DNA of 6,799 nt from Burkholderiales bacterium. Lineage in GTDB: Bacteria; Pseudomonadota; Gammaproteobacteria; Burkholderiales; Casimicrobiaceae. Positions 1 to 6,332 of this stretch are shown piece after piece. Position 1 is the first letter of the stretch, and each line of letters opens with the position of its first letter. Both the position numbers and the translations under genes were made by a program. The notes under the pieces were generated by a model. That model had not been told where the DNA came from and ran no database searches. It worked only from the letters and a program-made list of their open reading frames with translations. The DNA is taken from the NCBI GenBank assembly GCA_031283405.1, contig JAITBX010000028.1, positions 1 through 6,799 of the forward strand. Reading direction: 5' to 3'.

Positions 1-84
1 CCGATGCTCCTTCCCCCTCTGGGGGAAGGTTGGGATGGGGCGGTGGAGGTGAAGAGTGAAGCCATGAATCGCACTTCGGAAGTG
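1..84. other. Gene-free left edge, downstream of the ferredoxin gene
   Basis: No gene is supported here. The stretch holds a C-rich/G-rich hairpin repeat (about 6-40, listed separately) and a small palindrome at 72-84 (CACTT, CGG loop, AAGTG) directly after the ferredoxin stop codon. On the minus strand that palindrome is not followed by a T run, so it is not a convincing intrinsic terminator. The long plus-strand frame from base 4 to 594 runs antisense through the ferredoxin gene and repeat DNA and is not a credible gene. Confidence 0.6.
6..40. repeat. C/G-rich hairpin repeat, copy A
   Basis: Bases 9-17 (CCTTCCCCC) and 21-29 (GGGGGAAGG) form a perfect 9-bp stem around a TCT loop, followed by a G-rich tail. 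The first 24 bases match the element at 3224-3247 at 21 positions. Similar C-run/G-run hairpins are common dispersed intergenic repeats in proteobacteria; assigning this one to a named family would be inference. Confidence 0.6.
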
Positions 85-393
85 TTAAAGCCGCAATCTT
101 TCGACGATGCGTCCATTCAACAAGTGTTGATCGACGATTTCATCGATGTCCGGTGCAGCGCGATAGGTGTACCAAACCGCTTCGGGATAAACGACCAGAC
201 AAGGCCCTTCTTCGCAGCGGCCAAGACAACCGGCGCGATTGATGCGAACGCGATTGTCGTCGGTCAGGCGCAACGCTTTGACGCGATCCTTGGCGTGAAG
301 ATACATTGTTTCAGCGTCGGCTTGCGCGCAACAACGCTCGCCTGGCGCGCGCTGGTTGCAACAGAAAAAAACGTGGCGTTGATAATGGCTCAT
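85..393 (-). CDS. Thioredoxin-like [2Fe-2S] ferredoxin
   Basis: A 102-residue soluble electron carrier of the thioredoxin-fold [2Fe-2S] ferredoxin family (Aquifex Fd4 type, related to the NuoE cluster domain). The N-terminus HVFFCCNQR carries the first ligand region (Cys11/12). Cys21/22 follow in GERCC, and the second ligand pair is Cys56 and Cys60 in GCLGRCEEGP. The motif VVYPEAVWYTY and the ending DEIVDQHL...VERL match the family closely, and the length is normal. The ATG at 391-393 fits the usual family start a few residues before HVFF. Oddly, no Shine-Dalgarno is visible: from 3 bases upstream of the ATG the leader is a heptamer repeat array. It lies 147 bases downstream of the vanZ-like gene on the same strand, so the two may be co-transcribed. 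Its redox partner is not indicated. Confidence 0.93.
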   Translation of the reverse strand: MSHYQRHVFFCCNQRAPGERCCAQADAETMYLHAKDRVKALRLTDDNRVRINRAGCLGRCEEGPCLVVYPEAVWYTYRAAPDIDEIVDQHLLNGRIVERLRL

Positions 394-396
394 GGT

Positions 397-438
397 TGTC
401 AGGTATCAGGAATCAGGAATCAGGTATCAGGATGTAGG
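397..438. repeat. Heptamer tandem array, consensus (T/A)ATCAGG
   Basis: Six consecutive 7-base units: TGTCAGG (397-403), TATCAGG (404-410), AATCAGG (411-417), AATCAGG (418-424), TATCAGG (425-431) and a degenerate ATGTAGG (432-438). The array starts 3 bases upstream of the ferredoxin ATG (minus strand), where its ribosome binding site should be. Related units recur at 525-545. This is direct sequence reading; origin and function are unknown. Confidence 0.85.
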
Positions 439-473
439 GGAGGCATTTTGCCGCCCGCAATAACCACCCCGTC

Positions 474-498
474 CGCCCTTCGACAGAGCTTCAGGGCG
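474..498. repeat. CTTCGACA-type hairpin repeat, copy 1
   Basis: CGCCCT (474-479) pairs with AGGGCG (493-498) around a core TCGACAGAGCTTC. The core resembles the widespread bacterial intergenic repeat containing CTTCGACAAGCTCAG. A second copy with a different outer stem lies at 6389-6409. The DNA lies between the vanZ-like and ferredoxin genes. Confidence 0.6.
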
Positions 499-502
499 TC
501 CA

Positions 503-519
503 CCCCTCCACAGGAGGGG
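503..519. repeat. Short perfect hairpin in the vanZ-ferredoxin gap
   Basis: CCCCTCC (503-509) and GGAGGGG (513-519) form a perfect 7-bp stem with an ACA loop. No T run follows on either strand, so it does not read as an intrinsic terminator. It sits directly beside the CTTCGACA-type repeat and the heptamer remnant and appears to be part of the same repeat mosaic. Confidence 0.5.
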
Positions 520-524
520 AAGGG

Positions 525-545
525 TATCAGGGATCAGATATTAGA
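525..545. repeat. Heptamer repeat remnant at the end of the vanZ-like gene
   Basis: Three units in register, TATCAGG (525-531), GATCAGA (532-538) and TATTAGA (539-545), resemble the array at 397-438 and decay toward the vanZ-like gene. The last unit overlaps its stop codon (541-543). The two heptamer blocks therefore bracket the repeat-filled gap between the two genes. Confidence 0.5.
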
Positions 546-1628
546 ACACATTCTGCGATTCTCCCCAGCGCGGGCGTCCGGCCAGAAAAAATAACCAGAT
601 GCCGGCGGCCAGCGGCCACATCAAAAGAATGAGGCGGGTCAAGCCGTCGAAATGCAGCAAGTGCGCGTAATGGTCTTTGAGCAGAGAAGAAGGCATGCGT
701 GTGGACAAAAGGTCCGGCAAAAACAGCGGGACCAACAACGAGGATAACAAGATAATGGCGCAGATGGCGATAGCCTTGGGGCGCGACAACGCAAAAAAAA
801 TGTAGAGCAACAAAAAGCCCAACGCCAGCGCTAACCAGGTTGCCGTGCGGCCAAGATAGTGCGCGCGGGCAGCGTCGCTGAGCGCCAGCCAGACGACGGC
901 GCTTTTCAACAAGAACGCTGCCAGAATGAGCATCATCGCCGTCAATACAGCGTGACGGCGGTCGCGCACCAGCAACGCGGCGAACAAACCGACGCCGGAA
1001 ATTTGAAAAGCGCCGATGACGATTTCCGCCAGCATCGACCAGCGGGCATCGGCAAACGGCGTCGTCTGGTCAGGCCAAGGCGAAGCAAGCACTGTCGGAT
1101 CGAAAACAATCGAAAACAGAGGAACGCCGGGATTCGCTTGCGCCGCCAGCCAGAAACACGAGCAACGCCAATCCGAAATCGCCGAGCCAGCCGGCAAGGA
1201 ACAAACGACGCCAGCGATAAAGCGCATCGCGCAGTGGCGACATTGCTGCCAACGCCCAAGCGACGAGGCCGCCGACAGCAGCGCCGACAGTGTTGGCAAA
1301 AAAAATCGTAGAGATCGGCGCTGCGCGGCGGCATCAACCATTGACACGTCTCCATCGCTAGCGACAGCAACGCGCCATAGACGATGGCGCGCATCAAACG
1401 GTATCGGCGGCCGATGAGGTAGATAAAAAGGCCGAGCGGTAGATAAGCAAAAAAATTGGCGATGAAATCGGCGCGATGAAAACGGCTGGGCGTGAACAGC
1501 CAGAAAGACATTTCCGGCGACGGCATTTCCCAGCGGACGAGCGGGTAAAGGCTGGCATAGACGATACACAACAGATAAAGCAACGTCAGCGCCGGAGGCA
1601 AGCGGCTACGGTCGTGGTCAGCGTGCAT
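541..1628 (-). pseudogene. VanZ-family membrane protein, interrupted by two frameshifts
   Basis: The coding signal passes through all three minus-strand frames. Frame one starts at the ATG at 1626-1628 and carries the VanZ features NFFAYLPLG and METCQWLMPPRSADLYDFF. It then shifts by one base at a T8 run (A8 on plus, 1298-1305), after which the typical continuation ANTVGAAVGG appears in the next frame. A second shift near 1135-1150, plausibly within GGCGGCG, leads into the frame that continues ANPGVPLF and ends at 541. Removing one base at each site gives 1086 nt, an uninterrupted protein of 361 residues, about the length expected of the longer VanZ-family proteins. About nine hydrophobic segments are visible (for example AEIVIGAFQISGVGLFAALL and WLALALGFLLLYIFFAL). 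VanZ in enterococci gives low-level teicoplanin resistance; the role of such proteobacterial proteins is not established. It could be a true pseudogene or an intact gene with two assembly or read errors; the homopolymer makes error plausible for the first site. Confidence 0.8.
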
Positions 1629-1728
1629 CGCAGAACCCCGAAAGGCGCTGATTCATTTCGCACAGCCCGAACGATTGAGAAAAAACGCGCCCTGATTTTG
1701 TTGGCGGTGTCGTGAGAGTCATCGTTTC

Positions 1729-1734
1729 ATTATA
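1729..1734 (-). promoter_or_regulatory. Candidate -10 box for the vanZ-like/ferredoxin unit
   Basis: The minus strand reads TATAAT here, a perfect sigma-70 -10 hexamer, about 100 bases upstream of the vanZ-like ATG. No good -35 is seen at the normal spacing (TCGTTT at 17 bases), and there is no TG extension, so strength or dependence on an activator is uncertain. It lies between the porin terminator and the vanZ-like start, a sensible place for a promoter. Confidence 0.45.
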
Positions 1735-1764
1735 GCCTGCTCATGATGGTGAAACGACGGCAAT

Positions 1765-1798
1765 AAAAAACCGCCGCATGGCTGCGGCGGTCTTTTTT
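1765..1798 (-). terminator. Intrinsic terminator of the porin gene
   Basis: CCGCCGCA (1771-1778) pairs perfectly with TGCGGCGG (1783-1790) around a TGGC loop. On the minus strand the hairpin is followed by six T residues (plus-strand A run 1765-1770), about 30 bases after the porin stop codon. The other side has TCTTTTTT on the plus strand, so the element could work in both directions, but no plus-strand gene enters it. Confidence 0.9.
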
Positions 1799-1821
1799 CG
1801 GTCGATGAATTCCAGCCGAGC

Positions 1822-2940
1822 TTAGAACCAATGCATCATTCCAACCTGGATTTGGTATTCGTTGTTGTGGCGGCCATCGGTAAATTTCTCGTTGTCGTAC
1901 TTGACGTAACCGCCGGCGAGGTAAAGTTTCGAGCGTTTGCTCAAGACATAGTCGGCGCCGAGGATGTATTGCTGATAACCGCTGTCGTCGAGTTTCCTGC
2001 CGTCAACTTTGGCATCGAAGCCGATAGCAAAGCTGGCGCGCGGGACGAAGTTGCCGAACTGGTAGCTGGCGGTGATCGCCGCTTCCTGAGTTTTCATCTT
2101 GTCGTTATCGCCGAAGAAAACGCTTGACGCGCCCAGATTGCCGCCGTAGTTGCCGGTTGACCGCATCCAGACGCTGTTGGTGCCGCCGGTTGCCGCCGAG
2201 CCGTACTGGGTGGACTCTTGATAAGCGCCGATGATCGACAGGGTGCTGTCGTAGCCGCCTTCAATCCGCCAGTAGTTGCCGTCTTTATTGGCGCTGCCGT
2301 TTTGTTGCTGGTACTGGGTAAAACCAGCTTTGGCGAAGAATTTATCGAACGTGTATCCGGCGCCCAAGCTCCAGACCGAGCGGTTGTCGCCGCCGGCTTT
2401 GGTTTCGTCGAAGCTGTACATGGCGTTCAACTCGATACCGGGGACAAAGGCCGGCGCATCGTAGCGAATCGCGTTGTTGAAGCGGGTGTCGAAGCGGGTG
2501 ATGATGCCCAGCGTGTCGATACCAAGACCCAACTGACCCGACCAGGAGGCCATCGTTTCCATTTCCATATTCTGGTAGTTGGAGAGACGACCCAGACGCA
2601 CTTTACCGAAACCACCTTGCAGGCCGAGGAAGGTGTCGCGACCGGCGAGGGCGTTGGCGCGGCTGCCGCCGTTGAGGTTGGTGCCGTCGGCGCTGATCCA
2701 GTTTTCGATCTGGAAGATGGCGTTAAGTCCGCCGCCCAGTGATTCGGAACCGCGAATGCCCAGCCGCGACATGTTGTCATCGACGCGGATGGAATTTTTC
2801 ATATCGGGGTTGTTGCCGAACATTTTGGCGGTGCTGACGCCGAGGTCCAGCATGCCGTAGATCGTGACTTGCGATGTTTGCGCGAGAGCAGACACCGGCA
2901 ACGCCGCCGCAACGGCCAGAACGAGAAGTTTTCTTTTCAT
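1822..2940 (-). CDS. Outer-membrane porin, Gram-negative general porin family
   Basis: A 372-residue beta-barrel porin that should form trimeric channels for small hydrophilic solutes in the outer membrane. Residues 1-20 are a classic signal peptide: basic MKRK, a hydrophobic core and an ALA cleavage site before QTSQ. The mature start VTIYGMLDLGV, then SRLGIRGSESLGGGLNAIFQ, GRDTFLGLQGGFGKVRLGR and the late YVLSKRSKLYL strand match betaproteobacterial porins. The protein ends MMHWF; the terminal Phe is the outer-membrane assembly signal. Length is usual for the family. The ATG at 2938-2940 has a good Shine-Dalgarno, AAAGGA (2946-2951), 5 bases upstream. It has its own candidate promoter and terminator, so it is probably monocistronic. 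Substrate preference cannot be read from sequence. Confidence 0.96.
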   Translation of the reverse strand: MKRKLLVLAVAAALPVSALAQTSQVTIYGMLDLGVSTAKMFGNNPDMKNSIRVDDNMSRLGIRGSESLGGGLNAIFQIENWISADGTNLNGGSRANALAGRDTFLGLQGGFGKVRLGRLSNYQNMEMETMASWSGQLGLGIDTLGIITRFDTRFNNAIRYDAPAFVPGIELNAMYSFDETKAGGDNRSVWSLGAGYTFDKFFAKAGFTQYQQQNGSANKDGNYWRIEGGYDSTLSIIGAYQESTQYGSAATGGTNSVWMRSTGNYGGNLGASSVFFGDNDKMKTQEAAITASYQFGNFVPRASFAIGFDAKVDGRKLDDSGYQQYILGADYVLSKRSKLYLAGGYVKYDNEKFTDGRHNNEYQIQVGMMHWF

Positions 2941-3017
2941 AAAAATCCTTTGCGAAGAAAGTGAGCGCCGGAAGTAAGAACGACGGCAGCTCGAAAAGTT
3001 GAACGTATGGCTTTGAA

Positions 3018-3046
3018 ATTGTACTATGGCCGCGCGGTGATGCCAG
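3018..3046 (-). promoter_or_regulatory. Candidate sigma-70 promoter of the porin gene
   Basis: On the minus strand CTGGCA (3041-3046; four of six consensus bases) is followed after exactly 17 bases by TACAAT (3018-3023; five of six). Transcription would start near 3011, giving a leader of about 70 bases before the porin ATG. Palindromic sequences lie just upstream (3095-3132). Confidence 0.6.
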
Positions 3047-3094
3047 AAAGGCGGGGCGAATTACCCTTTTTGGGAAAGCCGGCTGTTGTAAAGA

Positions 3095-3132
3095 CGACAA
3101 TTGGAATGACAAATTGTCGGAAAGGTACTTTC
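3095..3132. promoter_or_regulatory. Palindrome cluster upstream of the porin promoter, possible operator
   Basis: CGACAATT (3095-3102) is inverted as AATTGTCG (3112-3119), arms 8 bp, 17 bp start to start. A nested palindrome GACAA-A-TTGTC occupies 3108-3118, so three GACAA-type half sites lie within 25 bases. A separate palindrome, GAAAG-GTA-CTTTC, follows at 3120-3132. The cluster is about 50-85 bases upstream of the candidate -35 box, a common position for an activator or response-regulator site. The cognate regulator is not identified. Confidence 0.4.
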
Positions 3133-3189
3133 AGGAAACAACTTCCCATGCCAATGGGGGGGGTGTCACTGTCGAATCGGCGGGAGGGT

Positions 3190-3215
3190 GTAGGACGACC
3201 GCCCTCGGTCGCCCG
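3190..3215. repeat. GTAGG-type hairpin repeat, copy 1
   Basis: GTAGGA leads into CGACCG (3196-3201), a CCCT loop, and CGGTCG (3206-3211), then CCCG. The same layout with a different stem occurs at 6426-6452. Start, loop and CCCG end are conserved between the copies, while three consecutive stem pairs differ in a compensated way. Confidence 0.65.
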
Positions 3216-3223
3216 TGCGATCT

Positions 3224-3250
3224 GCTCCTTCCTCCGCTGGGGGGAGGGGC
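3224..3250. repeat. C/G-rich hairpin repeat, copy B
   Basis: CCTTCCTCC (3227-3235) faces GGGGGGAGG (3239-3247) around a GCT loop. Compared with copy A (6-29) it has two stem changes, T3233 opposite G3241 and G3244 opposite T3230. Both keep pairing as G-U wobbles if transcribed in the plus sense. Confidence 0.55.
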
Positions 3251-3298
3251 GTAGGTGGCGCCGATGGCGGTATTCCGCAGGCTATGTGTTTTATCACC

Positions 3299-3376
3299 GT
3301 CATTCTGCGCGAAGTCGCAGAATCCAGAAATAGCGACATAGATTCTGCGACTCCGCTTCGCTTCGCGCAGAATGAC
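3299..3376. repeat. Large asymmetric inverted repeat after rpoD
   Basis: The left arm 3299-3324 (starts GTCATTCTGCGCGAAG, ends TCGCAGAATC) is the exact reverse complement of the right arm 3341-3376, except that the right arm has 10 extra bases (3351-3360, CTCCGCTTCG). Pairing gives 16 bp plus 10 bp with a one-sided 10-base bulge and a 16-base terminal loop (3325-3340). It lies 27 bases after the rpoD stop and could act as a 3' end structure for that transcript, but no T run follows on the minus strand. It resembles the GTCATTCTG-type dispersed repeats and small palindromic elements of many bacteria (recalled, not searched). Confidence 0.8.
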
Positions 3377-3403
3377 GCCCCTACGGTTCTTTCAAAAAAC
3401 GCC

Positions 3404-6157
3404 TTATTCGTTTTCGAGGAAGCTGCGCAGCTTTTCAGACCGCGACGGATGCCGCAGTTTGCGCAGAGCTTTCGCTTCAATCTGGCGGATGCGTTCGCGG
3501 GTCACGTCGAATTGCTTGCCGACTTCTTCGAGGGTGTGATCGGTGTTCATTTCGATGCCGAAACGCATGCGCAACACTTTGGCTTCGCGCGGCGTCAACG
3601 AATCGAGAATTTCCTTGCACACATCGCGCAGGCTGGCGTTAACGGCTGCGTCGGACGGCGCGATCACCAGCGAATCTTCGATGAAATCGCCGAGATGGGA
3701 ATCGTCGTCATCGCCGATCGGCGTCTCCATCGAAATCGGCTCTTTTGAAATTTTCAGAATTTTGCGAATCTTGTCTTCGGGCATTTCCATTTTTTCAGCC
3801 AAGAGCGCCGGCTCCGGCTCTTGTCCGGTTTCCTGAAGAATCTGCCGCGAGATGCGATTCATCTTGTTGATCGTTTCGATCATGTGTACCGGAATGCGGA
3901 TCGTGCGCGCCTGATCGGCGATTGAACGGGTGATCGCTTGCCGAATCCACCATGTGGCGTAAGTCGAAAACTTGAAGCCGCGACGGTATTCAAATTTATC
4001 CACGGCTTTCATCAGGCCGATGTTGCCTTCCTGGATCAGATCGAGAAATTGCAAGCCACGATTGGTGTATTTCTTGGCGATCGAGATGACCAGCCGCAGA
4101 TTGGCTTCGGCCATTTCGCGCTTGGCCTTGCGCGCTTTTTTCTCGCCGTCGTTCATCTGTTTGTTGATGTCTTTGAGCGCTTTGAGCGGCACCATCACGC
4201 GATTTTGCAAGTCGATCAGTTTCTTTTGTTCATCGACGATGGCTTGCCGGAAGCGCGCCAGTTGGCCGCTGTAATTCGCTTCGGCGGCGATTTCTTTGTC
4301 GATCCATCTCAGATTGATTTCGTTGGGAGGGAAACGCTCGATGAACATCAACTGCGACATTCCCGATTGCTCGACGACGAGATTTCTGATCTTGCGTTCG
4401 ATCACGCCGATATTTTCCACTTCGGAACGCACGGCTTCGCACAAACGTTCGACGACGCGAACCGAGAAACGGATGCCGGTCAATTCGTCCGAAATTTTCT
4501 TTTGCAGCGGCTCCACTTTAGGTGATTTGGCGCCTTCCTTGGCGAGAGTGTTGCGCATCCGCAAGAAATGTTTGCGCAACGAATCGAATTTTTCGAGCGA
4601 GCGCTCTCTGAGGCGCGCCAGATTTTCGGCAGAGACGGAACCGGCGCCGTTGCCGTCATCGTCGTCTTCGCCGTCCTCGTCTTCGCTTTCATCTTCGCCG
4701 CCGCCGTTGGCTTCGGCCATTTGCAGCAGCGCTTCCGCTTCTTCTTCGAGATCGGTGAGGCCATCGACCACATCGTCGATCCGCATCTCGCCGCTTTTGA
4801 CCTTGTCGGCCATGTTCAGAATTTGCGCGATGGTCATCGGACACGCCGAGATGGCGTTGACCATATGCTTGAGTCCGTCTTCAATCCGTTGGGCGATGGC
4901 GATTTCGTCTTCGCGGGTCAGCAAATCCACCGTTCCCATCTCGCGCATGTACATCCGCACTGGATCGGTGGTGCGGCCAAATTCGGAATCCAGCGTCGAA
5001 GCGGCGGCTTCGGCTTCTTCTTCGACATCATCGCCGGAAGCGCTGGGCGCCGTCTCCGACATCAGCAGCGTTTCGGCATCGGGCGCTTCATCGTAAACAT
5101 GGATACCCATGTCGTTGATCATCGCAATGATGCCTTCGATTTGCTCGGGATCGATGATTTCGTCGGGCAAGTGATCGTTGACTTCGGCGTAAGTCAGGTA
5201 ACCACGCTCTTTGCCGAGAACGATCAAATTTTTCAGCCGATGCTTGCGCGCTTCGGCTTCGGCGGGCGAGACTTCGCGCAGATTCAATTCGTCGGCCAGC
5301 TTGGTCGTCTTTGCCGATTTTTTGGGCGTCGGCGCTTTCGACGTTTCCACCATCTTGGCCACCGCGTTGTTCAACGCGGCTTCGGCGGCTTTGGTCGGCT
5401 TGCCTTTGGCAGGAGCGACCGTTACGGGCTTGACCGCCGAAGACGCGCCCTTCTTTTCGGTGGACTTCTCGACAGCGGGGGCGGCTGTTTTCGAGACGAG
5501 CGGTTTGGCGCTCGGCTTCGCCGCCGCAACGGCTTTCTTCTCCGGCGGGCGGGTTTTTACCACAGCGTTTTTCGCAGCAACCGTCGTTTTTTTGACGGCA
5601 GTGGTTTTTAATACCGCTTGCTTTTTGGCTACGGTTTTTTGAACCGGCGCGACGGGCTTGCGGACAACTTTCGCCGTTGTCGTTTTTGTCACTTTCTTCG
5701 TAGCGGTTTTAGCCGCAGGCTTGACGCTTTTCGGTGTGGTCTTGACCGTTGCGCGCGTCGTCTTCTTCAACGCCGTCGCTGTTTTTTTCACGGCGGTTTT
5801 GGCCGCCGATTTTTTTGCTATCGGCTTCGTCGTTGCCTTTGTCGCTGTACTGGCGCGCGTCGTCTTCTTCGGCGCAGTTGTTTTTGCCACGCTCGCCGTT
5901 TTGCGGGCGGGGGGTTTGGTCGTGGTTTTGCTCACCGCCTTCCGAGTTTTGTTGGCAGCAGTCTTGCGTGCAGCGGCCTGTGTAGCGGCCTTTTTTGCCG
6001 TAGCGTTGCGCGAAGGCGTTTGCCGCGATGACGCGGCGCGGGATTTGCCGGTCGCCGGGCGCGCTTTGGAAGCGGAAGTTTTGCCGGCGCGCGTCGTTTG
6101 GGCGACGGCGCGCGAAGCGGCAGATTTACGGGAAGATTTCACGAGTTTTTTAGTCAT
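3404..6157 (-). CDS. rpoD: RNA polymerase primary sigma factor RpoD (sigma-70) with long basic N-terminal extension
   Basis: The 917-residue housekeeping sigma factor; it directs core RNA polymerase to -10/-35 promoters. Region 1.1 spans about 300-370 (GKERGYLTYAEVNDHLPDE, MINDMGIHVYDEAPDAE). Region 1.2 begins at DPVRMYMREMG (398-408). The non-conserved region, about 431-670, has an acidic run at 488-502. Region 2 follows at about 680-755 (ANLRLVISIAKKYTNRGLQF, YATWWIRQAITRSIADQAR), then region 3 at about 756-835 with the finger DDDDSHLGDFIED, and region 4 at about 845-910 with helix-turn-helix HTLEEVGKQFDVTRERIRQI. Residues 1-290 are an extra Lys/Ala/Thr/Pro-rich tail resembling a histone H1 tail: 60 Lys in the first 280 residues and no Asp or Glu before residue 206. 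E. coli RpoD has 613 residues. I chose the ATG at 6155-6157 (MTKKLVK; modest GGA 6 bases upstream) because the open frame further upstream translates repeat DNA. The next in-frame ATG is at codon 269 (5351-5353) without a clear ribosome site. dnaG, a frequent upstream neighbour, is absent here. Confidence 0.97.
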   Translation of the reverse strand: MTKKLVKSSRKSAASRAVAQTTRAGKTSASKARPATGKSRAASSRQTPSRNATAKKAATQAAARKTAANKTRKAVSKTTTKPPARKTASVAKTTAPKKTTRASTATKATTKPIAKKSAAKTAVKKTATALKKTTRATVKTTPKSVKPAAKTATKKVTKTTTAKVVRKPVAPVQKTVAKKQAVLKTTAVKKTTVAAKNAVVKTRPPEKKAVAAAKPSAKPLVSKTAAPAVEKSTEKKGASSAVKPVTVAPAKGKPTKAAEAALNNAVAKMVETSKAPTPKKSAKTTKLADELNLREVSPAEAEARKHRLKNLIVLGKERGYLTYAEVNDHLPDEIIDPEQIEGIIAMINDMGIHVYDEAPDAETLLMSETAPSASGDDVEEEAEAAASTLDSEFGRTTDPVRMYMREMGTVDLLTREDEIAIAQRIEDGLKHMVNAISACPMTIAQILNMADKVKSGEMRIDDVVDGLTDLEEEAEALLQMAEANGGGEDESEDEDGEDDDDGNGAGSVSAENLARLRERSLEKFDSLRKHFLRMRNTLAKEGAKSPKVEPLQKKISDELTGIRFSVRVVERLCEAVRSEVENIGVIERKIRNLVVEQSGMSQLMFIERFPPNEINLRWIDKEIAAEANYSGQLARFRQAIVDEQKKLIDLQNRVMVPLKALKDINKQMNDGEKKARKAKREMAEANLRLVISIAKKYTNRGLQFLDLIQEGNIGLMKAVDKFEYRRGFKFSTYATWWIRQAITRSIADQARTIRIPVHMIETINKMNRISRQILQETGQEPEPALLAEKMEMPEDKIRKILKISKEPISMETPIGDDDDSHLGDFIEDSLVIAPSDAAVNASLRDVCKEILDSLTPREAKVLRMRFGIEMNTDHTLEEVGKQFDVTRERIRQIEAKALRKLRHPSRSEKLRSFLENE

Positions 6158-6332
6158 GATGTATCCAGTCAACAACGTTTCCGCCGGAAGGCCGGCGACA
6201 ACGAGAGAAGTGTCGAAACAGGTATGGGCAGAAGCTCCGGACGAAAAGTGATTTTCCTGCGCGCTAAAGGCGCACACCAGCGTCCGCCGTAGCGCCAAGG
6301 CCACCCTTTTTGCATAGCAACCATAACCTCTT

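Larger units (their letters stand above)
3133..3403. other. Gene-free repeat-rich region between rpoD and the porin gene
   Basis: No gene is supported. From low to high coordinates it holds a small CCCAT/ATGGG hairpin (3145-3158) running into a G8 tract (3156-3163), a GTAGG-type hairpin repeat (3190-3215), a C/G-rich hairpin repeat (3224-3250), and a large asymmetric inverted repeat (3299-3376), each listed where supported. Only 27 bases separate the large repeat from the rpoD stop codon. Confidence 0.7.

Noticed and set aside
72..84. Palindrome after the ferredoxin stop as an intrinsic terminator
   Set aside because: The stem is only 5 bp with a 3-base loop, and no T run follows on the minus strand.
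397..545. Possible CRISPR array from the repeated units
   Set aside because: Units are 7 bases long, directly adjacent, and have no spacers; no cas gene is in view.
4..594. Plus-strand frame of 196 codons at the left edge
   Set aside because: It begins in a repeat hairpin, runs antisense through the ferredoxin gene and crosses the heptamer array.
1298..1305. Programmed frameshift or slippage as normal expression of the vanZ-like gene
   Set aside because: The T8 run could allow it, but the second shift near 1140 has no slippery run, so one mechanism does not explain both. Error or decay is simpler.
2218..2742. Plus-strand frame of 174 codons inside the porin gene
   Set aside because: It is an antisense shadow of a clear porin gene and has no family features of its own.
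4568..5611. Plus-strand frame of 347 codons inside rpoD
   Set aside because: It is fully antisense to a strongly conserved gene, rich in Phe/Arg/Gly from reversed codons, with no recognisable domain.
5658..6251. Plus-strand frame of 197 codons that looks like a hydrophobic membrane protein
   Set aside because: It is antisense to the Lys-rich tail of RpoD. Lysine codons AAA/AAG read backwards as Phe/Leu codons, which creates false hydrophobicity.
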